A stretch of 12,580 nt of DNA from Lachnospiraceae bacterium (GTDB lineage Bacteria > Bacillota > Clostridia > Lachnospirales > Lachnospiraceae): positions 1-12,580 of the forward strand of contig CAAFZP010000002.1 in assembly GCA_900767585.1 (NCBI GenBank), written 5' to 3'. Shown here piece by piece: positions 1 to 7,700 of the stretch (positions are counted from its first letter, which is position 1; the number at the start of each line of letters is the position of its first letter). A program made the position numbers and the translations under genes. The notes under the pieces are model-generated. The model did no database searches. It saw only the letters and a program-made list of their open reading frames with translations, and was not told the origin of the DNA.

Positions 1-1177
1 CCTGTTTTAGCACAAGCGCCGCATTTTCCTCCGCGAGATTAAGGATACGCTTTTTGTCTCCCTTTTGCGGCACAAATATCTGGACTTTTGACTCCCGTCT
101 TTTACTTAGATACGCTTCTAATACCTCTAATTCATCCGGTATTTCCGGAACCAATATCTCTTTCGGCAGATACGGTGTCCCGGAATAATACTGCTTGATA
201 AACGCCGCAAGCACTTCCGGCAGGCGCTCCCGGCTGTCTCCGTTCATATGATGATTCTCTCTTCCAAGCAGCTTTCCGTCCCGTATAAAAAAGATTGTCA
301 CAACGATATCTTTCTCATTTGCAGCAAGCGCAATCACATCCCGGTCTTCTCCGGATGCTTTGTTCATTTGCTGTTTATCCTCGATATGGCGGATACTTTC
401 AATCAGATCCCGTGTCTCTGCGGCCTTCTCAAACTCCATTTCTTCTGCCTGTTGTCTCATCTGTGCCTGCAGTGTTGTCATAATTTCTTTGTAATTTCCA
501 TTCAAAAATGACAAGGCTGCCTGCACTTCTTTTCCGTATTCTTCCTGACTGATCTTCCCGGCGCACGGAGCCTTACACTGTCCAATCTGATGATACAGAC
601 ATGGCCGGTCTTTGCCGATTTCCTGTGGAAGTTTCCGGTTGCAAGTGCGCAGATGATACAACTTGTTGATCAGATCTAAGATATCTTTGACTGCACGCGC
701 GTTCGTATATGGTCCGAAATATTTTGCATGGTCGCGTTTCATCGAATGGCTGTATAAAAACCGGGGAAATGCTTCTTCCACGGTCACCCGGATATATGGA
801 TATCCTTTATCATCCGTCATCATCGTATTGTATTTCGGGCGGTATTCCTTGATCAGATTGCATTCTAACACAAGTGCTTCAAGCTCCGAACTTGTCACAA
901 TATACTCAAAATACGCAATCTGGGATACCATACGCGCAATCTTCGCCGAACCGCCATGCCCATGTCCGGTCTGAAAATACTGGCGTACCCGGCTATGCAG
1001 GCTGACGGCTTTTCCTACATACAGGATATCATCGTTTTTACTGTGCATGATATAAACACCGGGGCTTTTGGGAAGCTTTTTCAGCTCTTCTTCCACGTCA
1101 AACACCTGTGCGCTCTCTTCCGCATTCTGGCTGGCCCGGTCAATATTCACATTGATTCTCTGTTTTTTTTCTGCCAT
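1..1177 (-). CDS. uvrC: UvrABC excinuclease subunit C, 5' portion (truncated by window edge)
   Basis: UvrC makes the dual incision around bulky DNA lesions after UvrAB recognition. About 392 codons are visible of a family length near 610. The N-terminal GIY-YIG nuclease domain shows GVYIM (about residues 40-44) and LYVGKA (about 52-57). The [4Fe-4S]-type cysteine set follows at about C179, C193, C201 and C205 (spacings x13, x7, x3), then a UVR (UvrB-binding) motif near 237-265 containing EFEKAAETRDLI. The RNase H-like second nuclease domain and HhH motifs would lie left of the window. The start at 1177 has GGAGG at 1185-1189, 7 nt away. A second in-frame ATG at 1210 has its own GGAGG and would add 11 residues. 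The core begins at FDVEEELKKLP, so even the short form has about 25 extra N-terminal residues. It follows the 697-aa gene by 77 nt. Identification is near certain; only the start is open. Confidence 0.97.
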   Translation of the reverse strand, partial: MAEKKQRINVNIDRASQNAEESAQVFDVEEELKKLPKSPGVYIMHSKNDDILYVGKAVSLHSRVRQYFQTGHGHGGSAKIARMVSQIAYFEYIVTSSELEALVLECNLIKEYRPKYNTMMTDDKGYPYIRVTVEEAFPRFLYSHSMKRDHAKYFGPYTNARAVKDILDLINKLYHLRTCNRKLPQEIGKDRPCLYHQIGQCKAPCAGKISQEEYGKEVQAALSFLNGNYKEIMTTLQAQMRQQAEEMEFEKAAETRDLIESIRHIEDKQQMNKASGEDRDVIALAANEKDIVVTIFFIRDGKLLGRENHHMNGDSRERLPEVLAAFIKQYYSGTPYLPKEILVPEIPDELEVLEAYLSKRRESKVQIFVPQKGDKKRILNLAEENAALVLKQ

Positions 1178-1198
1178 TTTTGTTCCTCCATAAAACAA

Positions 1199-1221
1199 GG
1201 AGGCATCCATAAGATACCTCC
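1199..1221 (-). terminator. Hairpin between the 697-aa gene and uvrC; possible weak terminator
   Basis: Read on the minus strand, GGAGGTATC and GATGCCTCC pair over 9 bp (one G-U) around a 5-nt loop, followed by TTGTTTT. This fits an intrinsic terminator with a poor U-tract. The same hairpin buries a GGAGG and the alternative uvrC ATG at 1210, so it could instead control translation. A perfect 12-bp palindrome, CTTTATATAAAG (1224-1235), lies just upstream on the transcript. Confidence 0.5.
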
Positions 1222-1254
1222 CGCTTTATATAAAGGTTTTTTTGTGCTATTTTC

Positions 1255-3348
1255 TTACAGCAGATCGGCGCGGAGCTTCTTGATTACTGTCAATGTCTTA
1301 TTCCGGAGTTCCTCTGCCTCATACAGCTGCAACATAGAATTCTTGTCGAGTTTTGCATCGACAACTGCGTTCAGCCAATCGTTCACATATGCCTGGACAT
1401 ATTTTACATTTGCATCTGATTTATCCTTCAATGTCACAATGATATTGTTCAGATTCTCAATCACGGTCGGCTGCAAAGTTGTATTGTTCGTCGTTGTCTG
1501 CGCACCCTCGTCTGAAAGTTCAATTACTTTACCTGTCTTTGTGATGATGACTTTCTTGTTTGGAGAAGACTCTGTTCTGGATGAACTTCCTCCCTTTCTG
1601 TCAAGCAGTTTTTCAACAACCTTGATCAGGCAGACAACACTGTATGTAGCTTCCTCCGGTGTCTGTTCGTCGTTGCCTTTGTCCTCAAACTGATACCACA
1701 GCCACTCGGACTTCAAAAGCATCTCTTCGATCTTTGTATCCGAAAGCAATTTCTGCAGATCTGCATCCATAGCCGGACCGGAATTCTTGCCGAAGAACTT
1801 GCCGCCGGTCTGTGGTGCTTCATTCTTCTTGTATTTTGCCGGAACAACAATCTCTGCATAAGTCTTGATGAGACGTTTCTCAGCCATCTTTGGATCATAA
1901 TTGTTGTTGATGATATTTACTTTTCCACTGTTCAGACCATTTACGATCATATCTTCTGACGTCATAAATACCAATGCTTTCTGACGGTCATCAATCATCT
2001 GCTTGATCTCGTAATTTGTCTTGGACTTCTCCAAGATGGAGTTCTTACGAACCTTAAATGCCTTAATCTTCTCTTTCACGCTGAAGAATAGCTTCAATAA
2101 CGACGGATTCGCATTTACATAATTGCCAATCCATGTAAGCTCCACATACTGATGCTCGATCTTGTTGGAAATCTCATATACATTGTACCCATCAAATATA
2201 ACATTTAAGGTTGTGTACAGAAGATCGAGAATCTCATATTTTTCTTCCCAGGACTTGTTTGAGTTATCCTGGTTTACAAGTGCTTTGATTCCGCACTCAT
2301 GGAACACAAGGTTATACTCATATAAACCTTCGAAAATATTTGTCTTATCGTTCAGTGCAGCACCGGCGCCAAGAATCTGAAGATTTTTCTTCATGTTTGG
2401 CTCGTTCTCGATATAGAGATATACCTTTCTCACAAAAGCTGATACTTCTGCGATCAGGGAATCGATACGCTTGTTGTAGATCTCCTGCTTGGAGATTGCA
2501 TTGATTACGCTTCTGCTAAGCACCGTTGTATCGGCTGCGGAATTTGTATTGCGAATCAGTTCCTTGAAGCTTTCATAGACAGACATGTTATCGATTGGAA
2601 TATATTCTGCATTCAATCCATAGAATTCAAATGCCTTGTTATATTCTTTGCTGTGAATATATGCATTGAATAAACCGATTGAGAACTGGATCTTGTAATC
2701 ATTTCCCACATGCGGATCTTCCACTACATAGTCAAACAGTACCTCCAGGTTATTCATATATGCGTCGGAATTTGCATCTTCAACCGGAAGTCCCATCTCC
2801 ATGAGCACATTGATCAGATCAAGATAACCCATGATTGCCTTATCAAAGTTCTTCGGACGGTCATCATCCTCTAAAATCTGGTAGCTCAGATTGATCAGAA
2901 GCGGTGCAATCCGCTCGCCAATCAGCCGCATTGCATCTGAAAAATACTCTCTCTGGTAGAGATAGATCAGCCAGATACTATAACGATAGATACCGGATGT
3001 GCTGATCGGGGCATCCACGTCACGCGGATCGATATCGCCATATACAAACTTGAACAACGGCTCAATCCACTCCTCAATCTCATACCGACCGGTTGCTTTG
3101 ATGTTCGTATCTACAAACTCGCCGAGCTCATACAGCTTTGTGCACTGTGCCTTGACATCATCATCAACCATCATGTTCTTCAAGTCAAAATTGCTGTCTT
3201 TCAGGTAGTCAATTACCAATGCATAAAAGCCATCTTCTACCTGTTCATTCAAAAAGCGAATGAGTAAACCTTTGTTATTCGATGCTGCAATCGTCAGGAC
3301 ATTGCTGTCTGATCCCGCAGTAATATTTGCTGGTAATGCCATTGCCAT
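1255..3348 (-). CDS. Large helical protein of unknown function (697 aa)
   Basis: I do not recognise this family. The protein is soluble-looking, with no signal peptide, TM segment, Walker motif or cysteine cluster. Residues about 20-480 are a run of amphipathic helices with many Tyr/Leu/Asn, resembling an irregular TPR- or HEAT-like solenoid. A Lys/Gly-rich linker (about 500-530) leads to a short helical module with SEWLWYQF (about 547-554) and VVCLIKVVEKLL (about 571-582). A Ser/Thr/Asn-rich linker (about 587-625) precedes a last helical pair (about 626-697). The first ATG (3348) lies only 3 nt from AAGGGGG (3352-3358); the second (3342) lies 9 nt away, a better spacing, so the true product may be 695 aa. 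It has its own promoter and is not obviously cotranscribed with the MutS-like gene 180 nt upstream. A scaffold or interaction role is inference from the helical repeats only. Confidence 0.9.
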   Translation of the reverse strand: MAMALPANITAGSDSNVLTIAASNNKGLLIRFLNEQVEDGFYALVIDYLKDSNFDLKNMMVDDDVKAQCTKLYELGEFVDTNIKATGRYEIEEWIEPLFKFVYGDIDPRDVDAPISTSGIYRYSIWLIYLYQREYFSDAMRLIGERIAPLLINLSYQILEDDDRPKNFDKAIMGYLDLINVLMEMGLPVEDANSDAYMNNLEVLFDYVVEDPHVGNDYKIQFSIGLFNAYIHSKEYNKAFEFYGLNAEYIPIDNMSVYESFKELIRNTNSAADTTVLSRSVINAISKQEIYNKRIDSLIAEVSAFVRKVYLYIENEPNMKKNLQILGAGAALNDKTNIFEGLYEYNLVFHECGIKALVNQDNSNKSWEEKYEILDLLYTTLNVIFDGYNVYEISNKIEHQYVELTWIGNYVNANPSLLKLFFSVKEKIKAFKVRKNSILEKSKTNYEIKQMIDDRQKALVFMTSEDMIVNGLNSGKVNIINNNYDPKMAEKRLIKTYAEIVVPAKYKKNEAPQTGGKFFGKNSGPAMDADLQKLLSDTKIEEMLLKSEWLWYQFEDKGNDEQTPEEATYSVVCLIKVVEKLLDRKGGSSSRTESSPNKKVIITKTGKVIELSDEGAQTTTNNTTLQPTVIENLNNIIVTLKDKSDANVKYVQAYVNDWLNAVVDAKLDKNSMLQLYEAEELRNKTLTVIKKLRADLL

Positions 3349-3378
3349 ATACCCCCTTGTAATTAAATTTCACTACCC

Positions 3379-3397
3379 CGATTTTATAACAAAATCG
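3379..3397. promoter_or_regulatory. Inverted repeat over the -10 element (candidate operator)
   Basis: CGATTTT and AAAATCG form a perfect 7-bp inverted repeat with a 5-nt centre. It covers the whole -10 box of the 697-aa gene's promoter. Position and symmetry suit a repressor site, but it is AT-rich and may partly follow from the -10 sequence itself. Confidence 0.35.
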
Positions 3398-3410
3398 TAC
3401 GGAAAGTCAA
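3383..3410 (-). promoter_or_regulatory. Sigma-A-type promoter of the 697-aa gene
   Basis: On the minus strand: -35 TTGACT (3405-3410), 16-nt spacer, -10 TATAAA (3383-3388) preceded by TG as TGTTATAAA, an extended -10. The predicted start is about 7 nt past the -10, leaving a short leader of some 30 nt before the ATG. Confidence 0.7.
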
Positions 3411-3526
3411 CCATCGTTTTGTCAATAATACATAATTGGCATTGTGCATAATTAACAAAGTTTTTTCGACAAATCCGCATCGTTTTTTTATTTATTTTGT
3501 ACAATTCTGTACCCACCGGAATGAAG

Positions 3527-5407
3527 TTATAACACGGTCGGCATCGTGCCTGGATTTTGTTCCTGCTCCACGTCGAATCCCGCCATCCGCAGGATTGCCC
3601 GCGCATTGGTTGTCGTACATCGTCCATCGCGAATCCGGTAATCGAATTTCAATTCATCGCCCTCATAGTATTCCTGGAAATGATAATTCTCCGCCGGTGT
3701 GCCACGCTTGTCCGTGATGCTGCAAAGTTCAAAATCATGTGTAGATACAACCGTCATGCAATTTTTACCGGCAAGCGTCGTGATTACCTCCTTTGCTCCT
3801 ACAATCCGGTCTGCCGAGTTTGTCCCTTTAAAAATCTCATCAATCAAACAGAGCATCGGCTTATTTTCCTTGCGATAATCTGCCATCTCCTTAATCCGCA
3901 GAATTTCCGCATAAAAGGTTGAGATTCCATGTGCCACGTCATCGCGGACACGCATAGATGTGAAAAGCTTCATATACGATGCGCGCAGACGCCCCGCGCA
4001 CACAGGTGCACCGAGATACGCGAGCACAAGGTTGACCGCGATTGTCCGTAAAAAGGTTGTCTTCCCGGACATATTCGATCCGGTAATAATCGTAATCCCG
4101 GATTTCAGCGTCACACTGTTTGCCTGCGCAGTATCGATGGCAAGTAATGGGTGATATAAGTCTTCCCCTGACAATATGACACCGGTCTCCTTCCCGCCTT
4201 GTCCCCGGCTTTCATATAAGACTTCACTTTCTCCCGTTTTCCGCACCATGCCAAGTACAGCAAAACTGAGCAGTTCTTCCATCTGTGCAATCATATCCGA
4301 GCAGCCTGCCACGTTCTGTCCGTATTTTCTCTTCCAGCGTGTAACAACCGCCGCAAGCTGATAATCCCACAGGAAAAAGCCACACAGAATCTGATGCACA
4401 AGCGGATTGAATGAAATGTTGTATGCCTGGCTAATTGTCTTTAACTTCCGGAACGCCATCCAGGCACCTTCACTGCCACCCGTTTTTTTCTGCATCAACG
4501 CAAGTAGTCCGCTTTCAAATTTAGAGAGCGCAAGCAGCGACAGCATTGCTGTATATTCCCCGCTGACTGCACTTGCATAATACGCAGGCAGGATGACTTC
4601 ATCCGTTTTTGCCTTTGTCAACCAGGAAAAAACAAGTAGGATTAAAAAGCCGGCAAGCGGATATCCGTACGAGATTGCTCCACCCAGGCACAAAACAAGA
4701 CTTACAAGTTCTGCCGCCGGCAGCACGATCCGTGCTATGTGAGCAAATACCGGAAGTTTTCCCAGCCTGTCATCTGCGCAGAACTGTTCGAATTTCTCAG
4801 CATCAAACTTTCCCTGTTCTTCTTCCAGACGTCTTCCCGCAGTTTCAAATTCAACCGCAAATTCCGGATGGTCTGCAAGTTCCATGATTGCAGCATACCG
4901 TTTTCCCCGTTGTTCTTCATCCACATACCGTCTCGTAAGACTTTCCGCAAACTTTGCTTTCCCCTTCTCTGTATGACATACAGAAAGCATCTGGTACAGG
5001 GAATTTTCACCGAGGAGATCAATATCTTCTGCCACACAGTCTGATTCCTTTTTATACGTCGTTCCGTTCTCATCAAATTTGCGCCATGCATCCGAATATC
5101 TGGCAGTATACCGCCTGCACACTTCCCATTTGTCTGCGAGGAGCTGTTGTCGCTCTGCCACCACTCCATGCCACCGGACGAGTGCCACAAATCCAGCTAA
5201 AAGCAACAGTCCAAGCACGGTAAGCACAGGGGCATACGTTTTTTCCTTTTCCGTGATTCCGATGATAACACCGGCCGCACCAAGCAGAAATGTCACGATC
5301 CGGAACGTCGAGATTCTCGAGAAAAGTCTGTCTGCCTGATTTTTTTTTGCTTCATATTCAAGCTGCCAAGTCTGAAACTGTTTTTGGTATTCATTTACTG
5401 TTTTCAT
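3527..5407 (-). CDS. Membrane-anchored MutS-family ATPase
   Basis: 626-aa MutS-type ABC ATPase. The C-terminal domain is complete: Walker A TGSNMSGKTT (about 442-451), the MutS GISTF segment (494-498), Walker B LCLIDEIF (D523, E524), GTNSADR (528-534) and STHDFE (555-560). Unlike MutS1, it has no mismatch-recognition domain (no FxE motif), no connector domain and no Smr domain. Instead the N-terminal half has two hydrophobic hairpins, about 36-52/59-77 and about 226-242/249-263, predicted as four TM segments. The region about 270-400 resembles the MutS core/lever helices. Mismatch repair is therefore unlikely; an ATP-driven clamp or DNA-binding role at the membrane is inference. The start at 5407 has GGGGAAG 9 nt upstream. 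It overlaps the end of the 70-aa membrane gene by 17 nt, pointing to one transcript and coupled translation. No clear terminator follows the stop. Confidence 0.93.
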   Translation of the reverse strand: MKTVNEYQKQFQTWQLEYEAKKNQADRLFSRISTFRIVTFLLGAAGVIIGITEKEKTYAPVLTVLGLLLLAGFVALVRWHGVVAERQQLLADKWEVCRRYTARYSDAWRKFDENGTTYKKESDCVAEDIDLLGENSLYQMLSVCHTEKGKAKFAESLTRRYVDEEQRGKRYAAIMELADHPEFAVEFETAGRRLEEEQGKFDAEKFEQFCADDRLGKLPVFAHIARIVLPAAELVSLVLCLGGAISYGYPLAGFLILLVFSWLTKAKTDEVILPAYYASAVSGEYTAMLSLLALSKFESGLLALMQKKTGGSEGAWMAFRKLKTISQAYNISFNPLVHQILCGFFLWDYQLAAVVTRWKRKYGQNVAGCSDMIAQMEELLSFAVLGMVRKTGESEVLYESRGQGGKETGVILSGEDLYHPLLAIDTAQANSVTLKSGITIITGSNMSGKTTFLRTIAVNLVLAYLGAPVCAGRLRASYMKLFTSMRVRDDVAHGISTFYAEILRIKEMADYRKENKPMLCLIDEIFKGTNSADRIVGAKEVITTLAGKNCMTVVSTHDFELCSITDKRGTPAENYHFQEYYEGDELKFDYRIRDGRCTTTNARAILRMAGFDVEQEQNPGTMPTVL

Positions 5408-5603
5408 GCTTTTTTACTTCCCCATTTTCTTCTTTTTTTCTGGTAATCACCATCTTAAAAAAGACAGCCACAAAAACAACCGCTGCGATAATACTCAGGA
5501 TTCCCAATGTAGTCTGCTTCAAAACAATCAATGCAATACCTACCATTGCGATCAAACCCGCACAATTAAGAAAATTTTTTTCTGTTTCTTTCAAATTCTT
5601 CAT
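5391..5603 (-). CDS. Small two-TM membrane protein, coupled to the MutS-like gene (70 aa)
   Basis: Begins MKNLKETEKNF. There are two hydrophobic segments at about residues 11-28 and 32-52, then a charged, Lys/Glu-rich C-terminal tail (about 55-70). I know no function for it. The frame stays open upstream to an ATG at 5711 (106 aa), but I prefer the internal start at 5603: it has GAGG 8 nt upstream within GAGGTAGAGG, whereas 5711 has no usable binding site and adds a polar stretch unlike the rest. Its stop codon lies inside the start of the MutS-like gene (17-nt overlap), so the two proteins are probably made together and may form one membrane complex (inference). Confidence 0.75.
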   Translation of the reverse strand: MKNLKETEKNFLNCAGLIAMVGIALIVLKQTTLGILSIIAAVVFVAVFFKMVITRKKEENGEVKKHENSK

Positions 5604-5723
5604 ATCCTCTACCTCGTATCTTTCTATTGACAGTTTGACAGGTATTTTTATAACCGCCACGCGGTCTGTCACGTTTTCATGCGATATCTTCCGCCCCATT
5701 TTCATGTGCATGATCTGCTTCTT

Positions 5724-5752
5724 AGTCTACCATATCACGGAATGCATGGCAA
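5724..5752 (-). promoter_or_regulatory. Promoter of the small membrane protein / MutS-like operon
   Basis: Minus strand: -35 TTGCCA (5747-5752), 17-nt spacer, -10 TAGACT (5724-5729) with an extended TGG before it. The leader to the ATG at 5603 would be about 115 nt and contains a short GC hairpin, ACCGC/GCGGT, with a 3-nt loop near 5654-5666. No other good match lies closer to 5603. Confidence 0.5.
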
Positions 5753-5837
5753 AGAAATTATTCTAAACTTTCTGTGAACCGCAGATTTTTATTTGCTTTT
5801 TATTTATGCTTGTATTAGAATAGTCTGTATCTAATTG

Positions 5838-5846
5838 TGGTAAAAT
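5838..5846 (+). promoter_or_regulatory. Extended -10 promoter of the 120-aa acidic-tail gene
   Basis: TGGTAAAAT gives a TGn extended -10 with TAAAAT (5841-5846), 30 nt before the ATG. No convincing -35 sits 17 nt upstream. A second possibility is TAGAAT with TTGCTT 17 nt before it, around 5793-5821. The region 5753-5876 is the shared divergent promoter zone and holds no gene. Confidence 0.5.
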
Positions 5847-5876
5847 ATTGAAAAGGACGGAAAAGGAGAGTCAATT

Positions 5877-6239
5877 ATGAGTAAGTTTTTTAAAGGTCTC
5901 GTAAAATTTACAGTTGCTGCCGCTGCGGTCGGTGGTGTATGCTATGCATTCAAAGACAAGATCAAAGGATCTAAGGTATATCAGGACAATCACGTGGACG
6001 AGAAGATCAGCAAAGTGAAGACAACCATCAAGGACAAGATGCCAAAGATCTTTGACAACGAAGACGATATCGAAGAGGATGATCTGTTCGCAGACGATCT
6101 CGACCTGGAGATGGAGGATGCAAACCGGGATTATGTTACGATCAATCCGGATGATTCTGAAAAATCAGAGGGCGCTGCTGCCGAAGAGCCGGAGGATGCT
6201 GCTGCCGAAGAAAAAGCCGAGGATACAGATGCTGAATAA
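5877..6239 (+). CDS. Small membrane-anchored protein with an acidic tail (120 aa)
   Basis: The start at 5877 has AAGGAG in AAAAGGAGAG, 6-8 nt upstream. After a short basic N-terminus (MSKFFKGLVK) comes one Ala/Gly/Val-rich hydrophobic segment (about residues 8-25), then a Lys-rich stretch (about 26-58, FKDKIKGSK... to KIF), then a strongly acidic Asp/Glu tail (about 61-120). The layout recalls YtxH-like or other small envelope-stress proteins, but I cannot assign a family. C22 is not in a lipobox (GGVC), so it is not a lipoprotein. The last 22 residues contain a short AAEE duplication visible in the DNA (CTGCTGCCGAAGA twice). It stands alone between a divergent promoter and a strong terminator, so it is probably a single-gene transcript. 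Confidence 0.85.
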   Translation: MSKFFKGLVKFTVAAAAVGGVCYAFKDKIKGSKVYQDNHVDEKISKVKTTIKDKMPKIFDNEDDIEEDDLFADDLDLEMEDANRDYVTINPDDSEKSEGAAAEEPEDAAAEEKAEDTDAE

Positions 6240-6294
6240 TGGCTGACTTCCCATCCGGTTATATTTCAGATGTAACAGCCTGCATCAAAAAAAC

Positions 6295-6335
6295 AAAAAG
6301 TTCGATGAGACAGTGATTGTTTCATCGAACTTTTT
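6295..6335. terminator. Two-way intrinsic terminator between the 120-aa gene and aroA
   Basis: AAAAAGTTCGATGAGAC (6295-6311) pairs with GTTTCATCGAACTTTTT (6319-6335) over about 17 bp with a 7-nt loop. TTTTTATTTTT follows on the plus strand and TTTTTGTTTTTTT on the minus strand, so it can stop both converging genes. The flanks 6240-6294 and 6336-6403 show nothing else. Confidence 0.93.
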
Positions 6336-6403
6336 ATTTTTGCCGCAAATCGTAATCCAGCTTATGTAATGGCTTTGCACACTTGATCTATCTGTTTATT
6401 AGC

Positions 6404-7684
6404 CTACCGTTTCACCAGTTTGCGCATATCTTCATAAAATCCCGGATATGAAATATCCACACATTCCGCACCTGTAATCTCTGTCTCGCCTTCTGCGTTC
6501 ATCGCAGCAACCGCGAAGCTCATCGCCACACGATGATCGAGATGACTGTCGATCACCGCACCATGTAGTGGCTTTCCACCGCGGATGATCATGCCATCTT
6601 CGGTCGCCTCGATATCTGCCCCCATCTTCTTCAGGTTATCTACCATCACATCAATCCGGTTTGATTCCTTTACCTTCAGTTCTGCCGCATCCTTGATGAT
6701 GGTTTCTCCTTGTGCAAAGCAGGCGAGAATCGCGATCGCCGGAATCTCATCAATCAGGGTCGGAATCACTTCGCCGCCAACGACGCAGCCTTTCAAGCCG
6801 GAGGTACGAACGGTCACATCCGCCGTCGGCTCTCCGATTTCTCCGGATGTCTTTTCCACAGTCACGTCTGCGCCCATATCCGAAAGTACCCGCAGGATGC
6901 CATCCCGTGTCGGGTTGATGCCTACATTTTTCACGGTTACACAGCTATTCGGCGTAATTGCAGCCGCCACAAGGAAATATGTAGCAGAAGAAATATCACC
7001 CGGCACAATCACCTTCTTTGCATACAGTTCCTCTGCCGGTTTCACATACACAGTCTTTCCTTCCGTACGGATATCCACGCCGAATTCTTCAAACATCAGC
7101 TCGGTGTGATTCCGGCTTACCTCCGGTTCTGTCACCGATGTCTCTCCATCCGCATAAAGTCCCGCAAACAAAATCGCCGATTTCACCTGTGCCGAAGCAA
7201 CCGGCGAATCATAGTGAATTCCGCACAGGTTTGTGCCATGAATCTCCAGTGGTGTGCAATCATTTCCACGCAGACTCCGGATATCTGCTCCCATCTTAGA
7301 AAGCGGCGTGATAATCCGTTTCATCGGACGTTTCTGAATCGACGCATCACCGTTCACTGTCGATACAAATGGCTGTGCCGCAAGGATTCCCGACATCAGA
7401 CGTGTTGTCGTGCCGCTATTTCCGACATCCAGCACAGAATCCGGTGCCAGCAGTCCACGCAAGCCTCTGCCATGCACCAGCACTTTGTCTCCGTTATTTT
7501 CAATCTCGACACCCATCTTGCGAAAACAGGCAATCGATGACAGGCAGTCCGCCCCCTGCAGGAAGCCCTCTACCTCCGTATTGCCCTTCGCAATTGAGCC
7601 AAGCATAATACTTCTGTGTGAAATGGACTTATCGCCCGGTACCGTCACTTCGCCGGAAAGTCCATGGATTCTTGATAATTTCAT
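6404..7684 (-). CDS. aroA: 3-phosphoshikimate 1-carboxyvinyltransferase (EPSP synthase), class II
   Basis: Catalyses transfer of enolpyruvyl from PEP to shikimate-3-phosphate, sixth step of the shikimate pathway, in the cytosol. 426 aa, full family length. Visible: GDKSISHRS (17-25), GNSGTTTR (88-95), SAQVK (164-168), RNHTE (191-195), NPTR (257-260), IDEIP (D312, E313), KVKESNRI (E340, R343) and DHR (383-385). The four motifs RxHxE, GDKx, SAQxK and NxTR are those that define class II enzymes. The residue matching E. coli Gly96 is Gly91. The start at 7684 (MKLSRIHGLSGEV) fits the family; the frame runs 35 codons further up, but that only overlaps the preceding gene. The binding site is weak (AGCGAG), and 16 nt separate it from the zinc-ribbon gene's stop, so it is probably the second gene of that operon. 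No other aromatic gene is nearby. Confidence 0.97.
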   Translation of the reverse strand: MKLSRIHGLSGEVTVPGDKSISHRSIMLGSIAKGNTEVEGFLQGADCLSSIACFRKMGVEIENNGDKVLVHGRGLRGLLAPDSVLDVGNSGTTTRLMSGILAAQPFVSTVNGDASIQKRPMKRIITPLSKMGADIRSLRGNDCTPLEIHGTNLCGIHYDSPVASAQVKSAILFAGLYADGETSVTEPEVSRNHTELMFEEFGVDIRTEGKTVYVKPAEELYAKKVIVPGDISSATYFLVAAAITPNSCVTVKNVGINPTRDGILRVLSDMGADVTVEKTSGEIGEPTADVTVRTSGLKGCVVGGEVIPTLIDEIPAIAILACFAQGETIIKDAAELKVKESNRIDVMVDNLKKMGADIEATEDGMIIRGGKPLHGAVIDSHLDHRVAMSFAVAAMNAEGETEITGAECVDISYPGFYEDMRKLVKR

Positions 7685-7700
7685 AATGTTCTCGCTTTCT

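Noticed and set aside
3411..3420. TTGACA at 3412-3425 region as a second promoter for the 697-aa gene
   Set aside because: No -10 lies 16-18 nt downstream; the nearer TTGACT pairs properly with TATAAA.
3411..3526. Possible terminator after the MutS-like gene
   Set aside because: Only a 5-bp stem (GTACA/TGTAC near 3499-3512), with A-rich rather than T-rich sequence following on the minus strand.
5604..5711. 36-residue N-terminal extension of the small membrane protein
   Set aside because: No usable binding site at 5711, and a good one precedes the internal ATG at 5603.
6710..7540. 276-aa plus-strand frame across aroA
   Set aside because: Antisense shadow of aroA; composition is Arg/His/Ser-rich with no domain.
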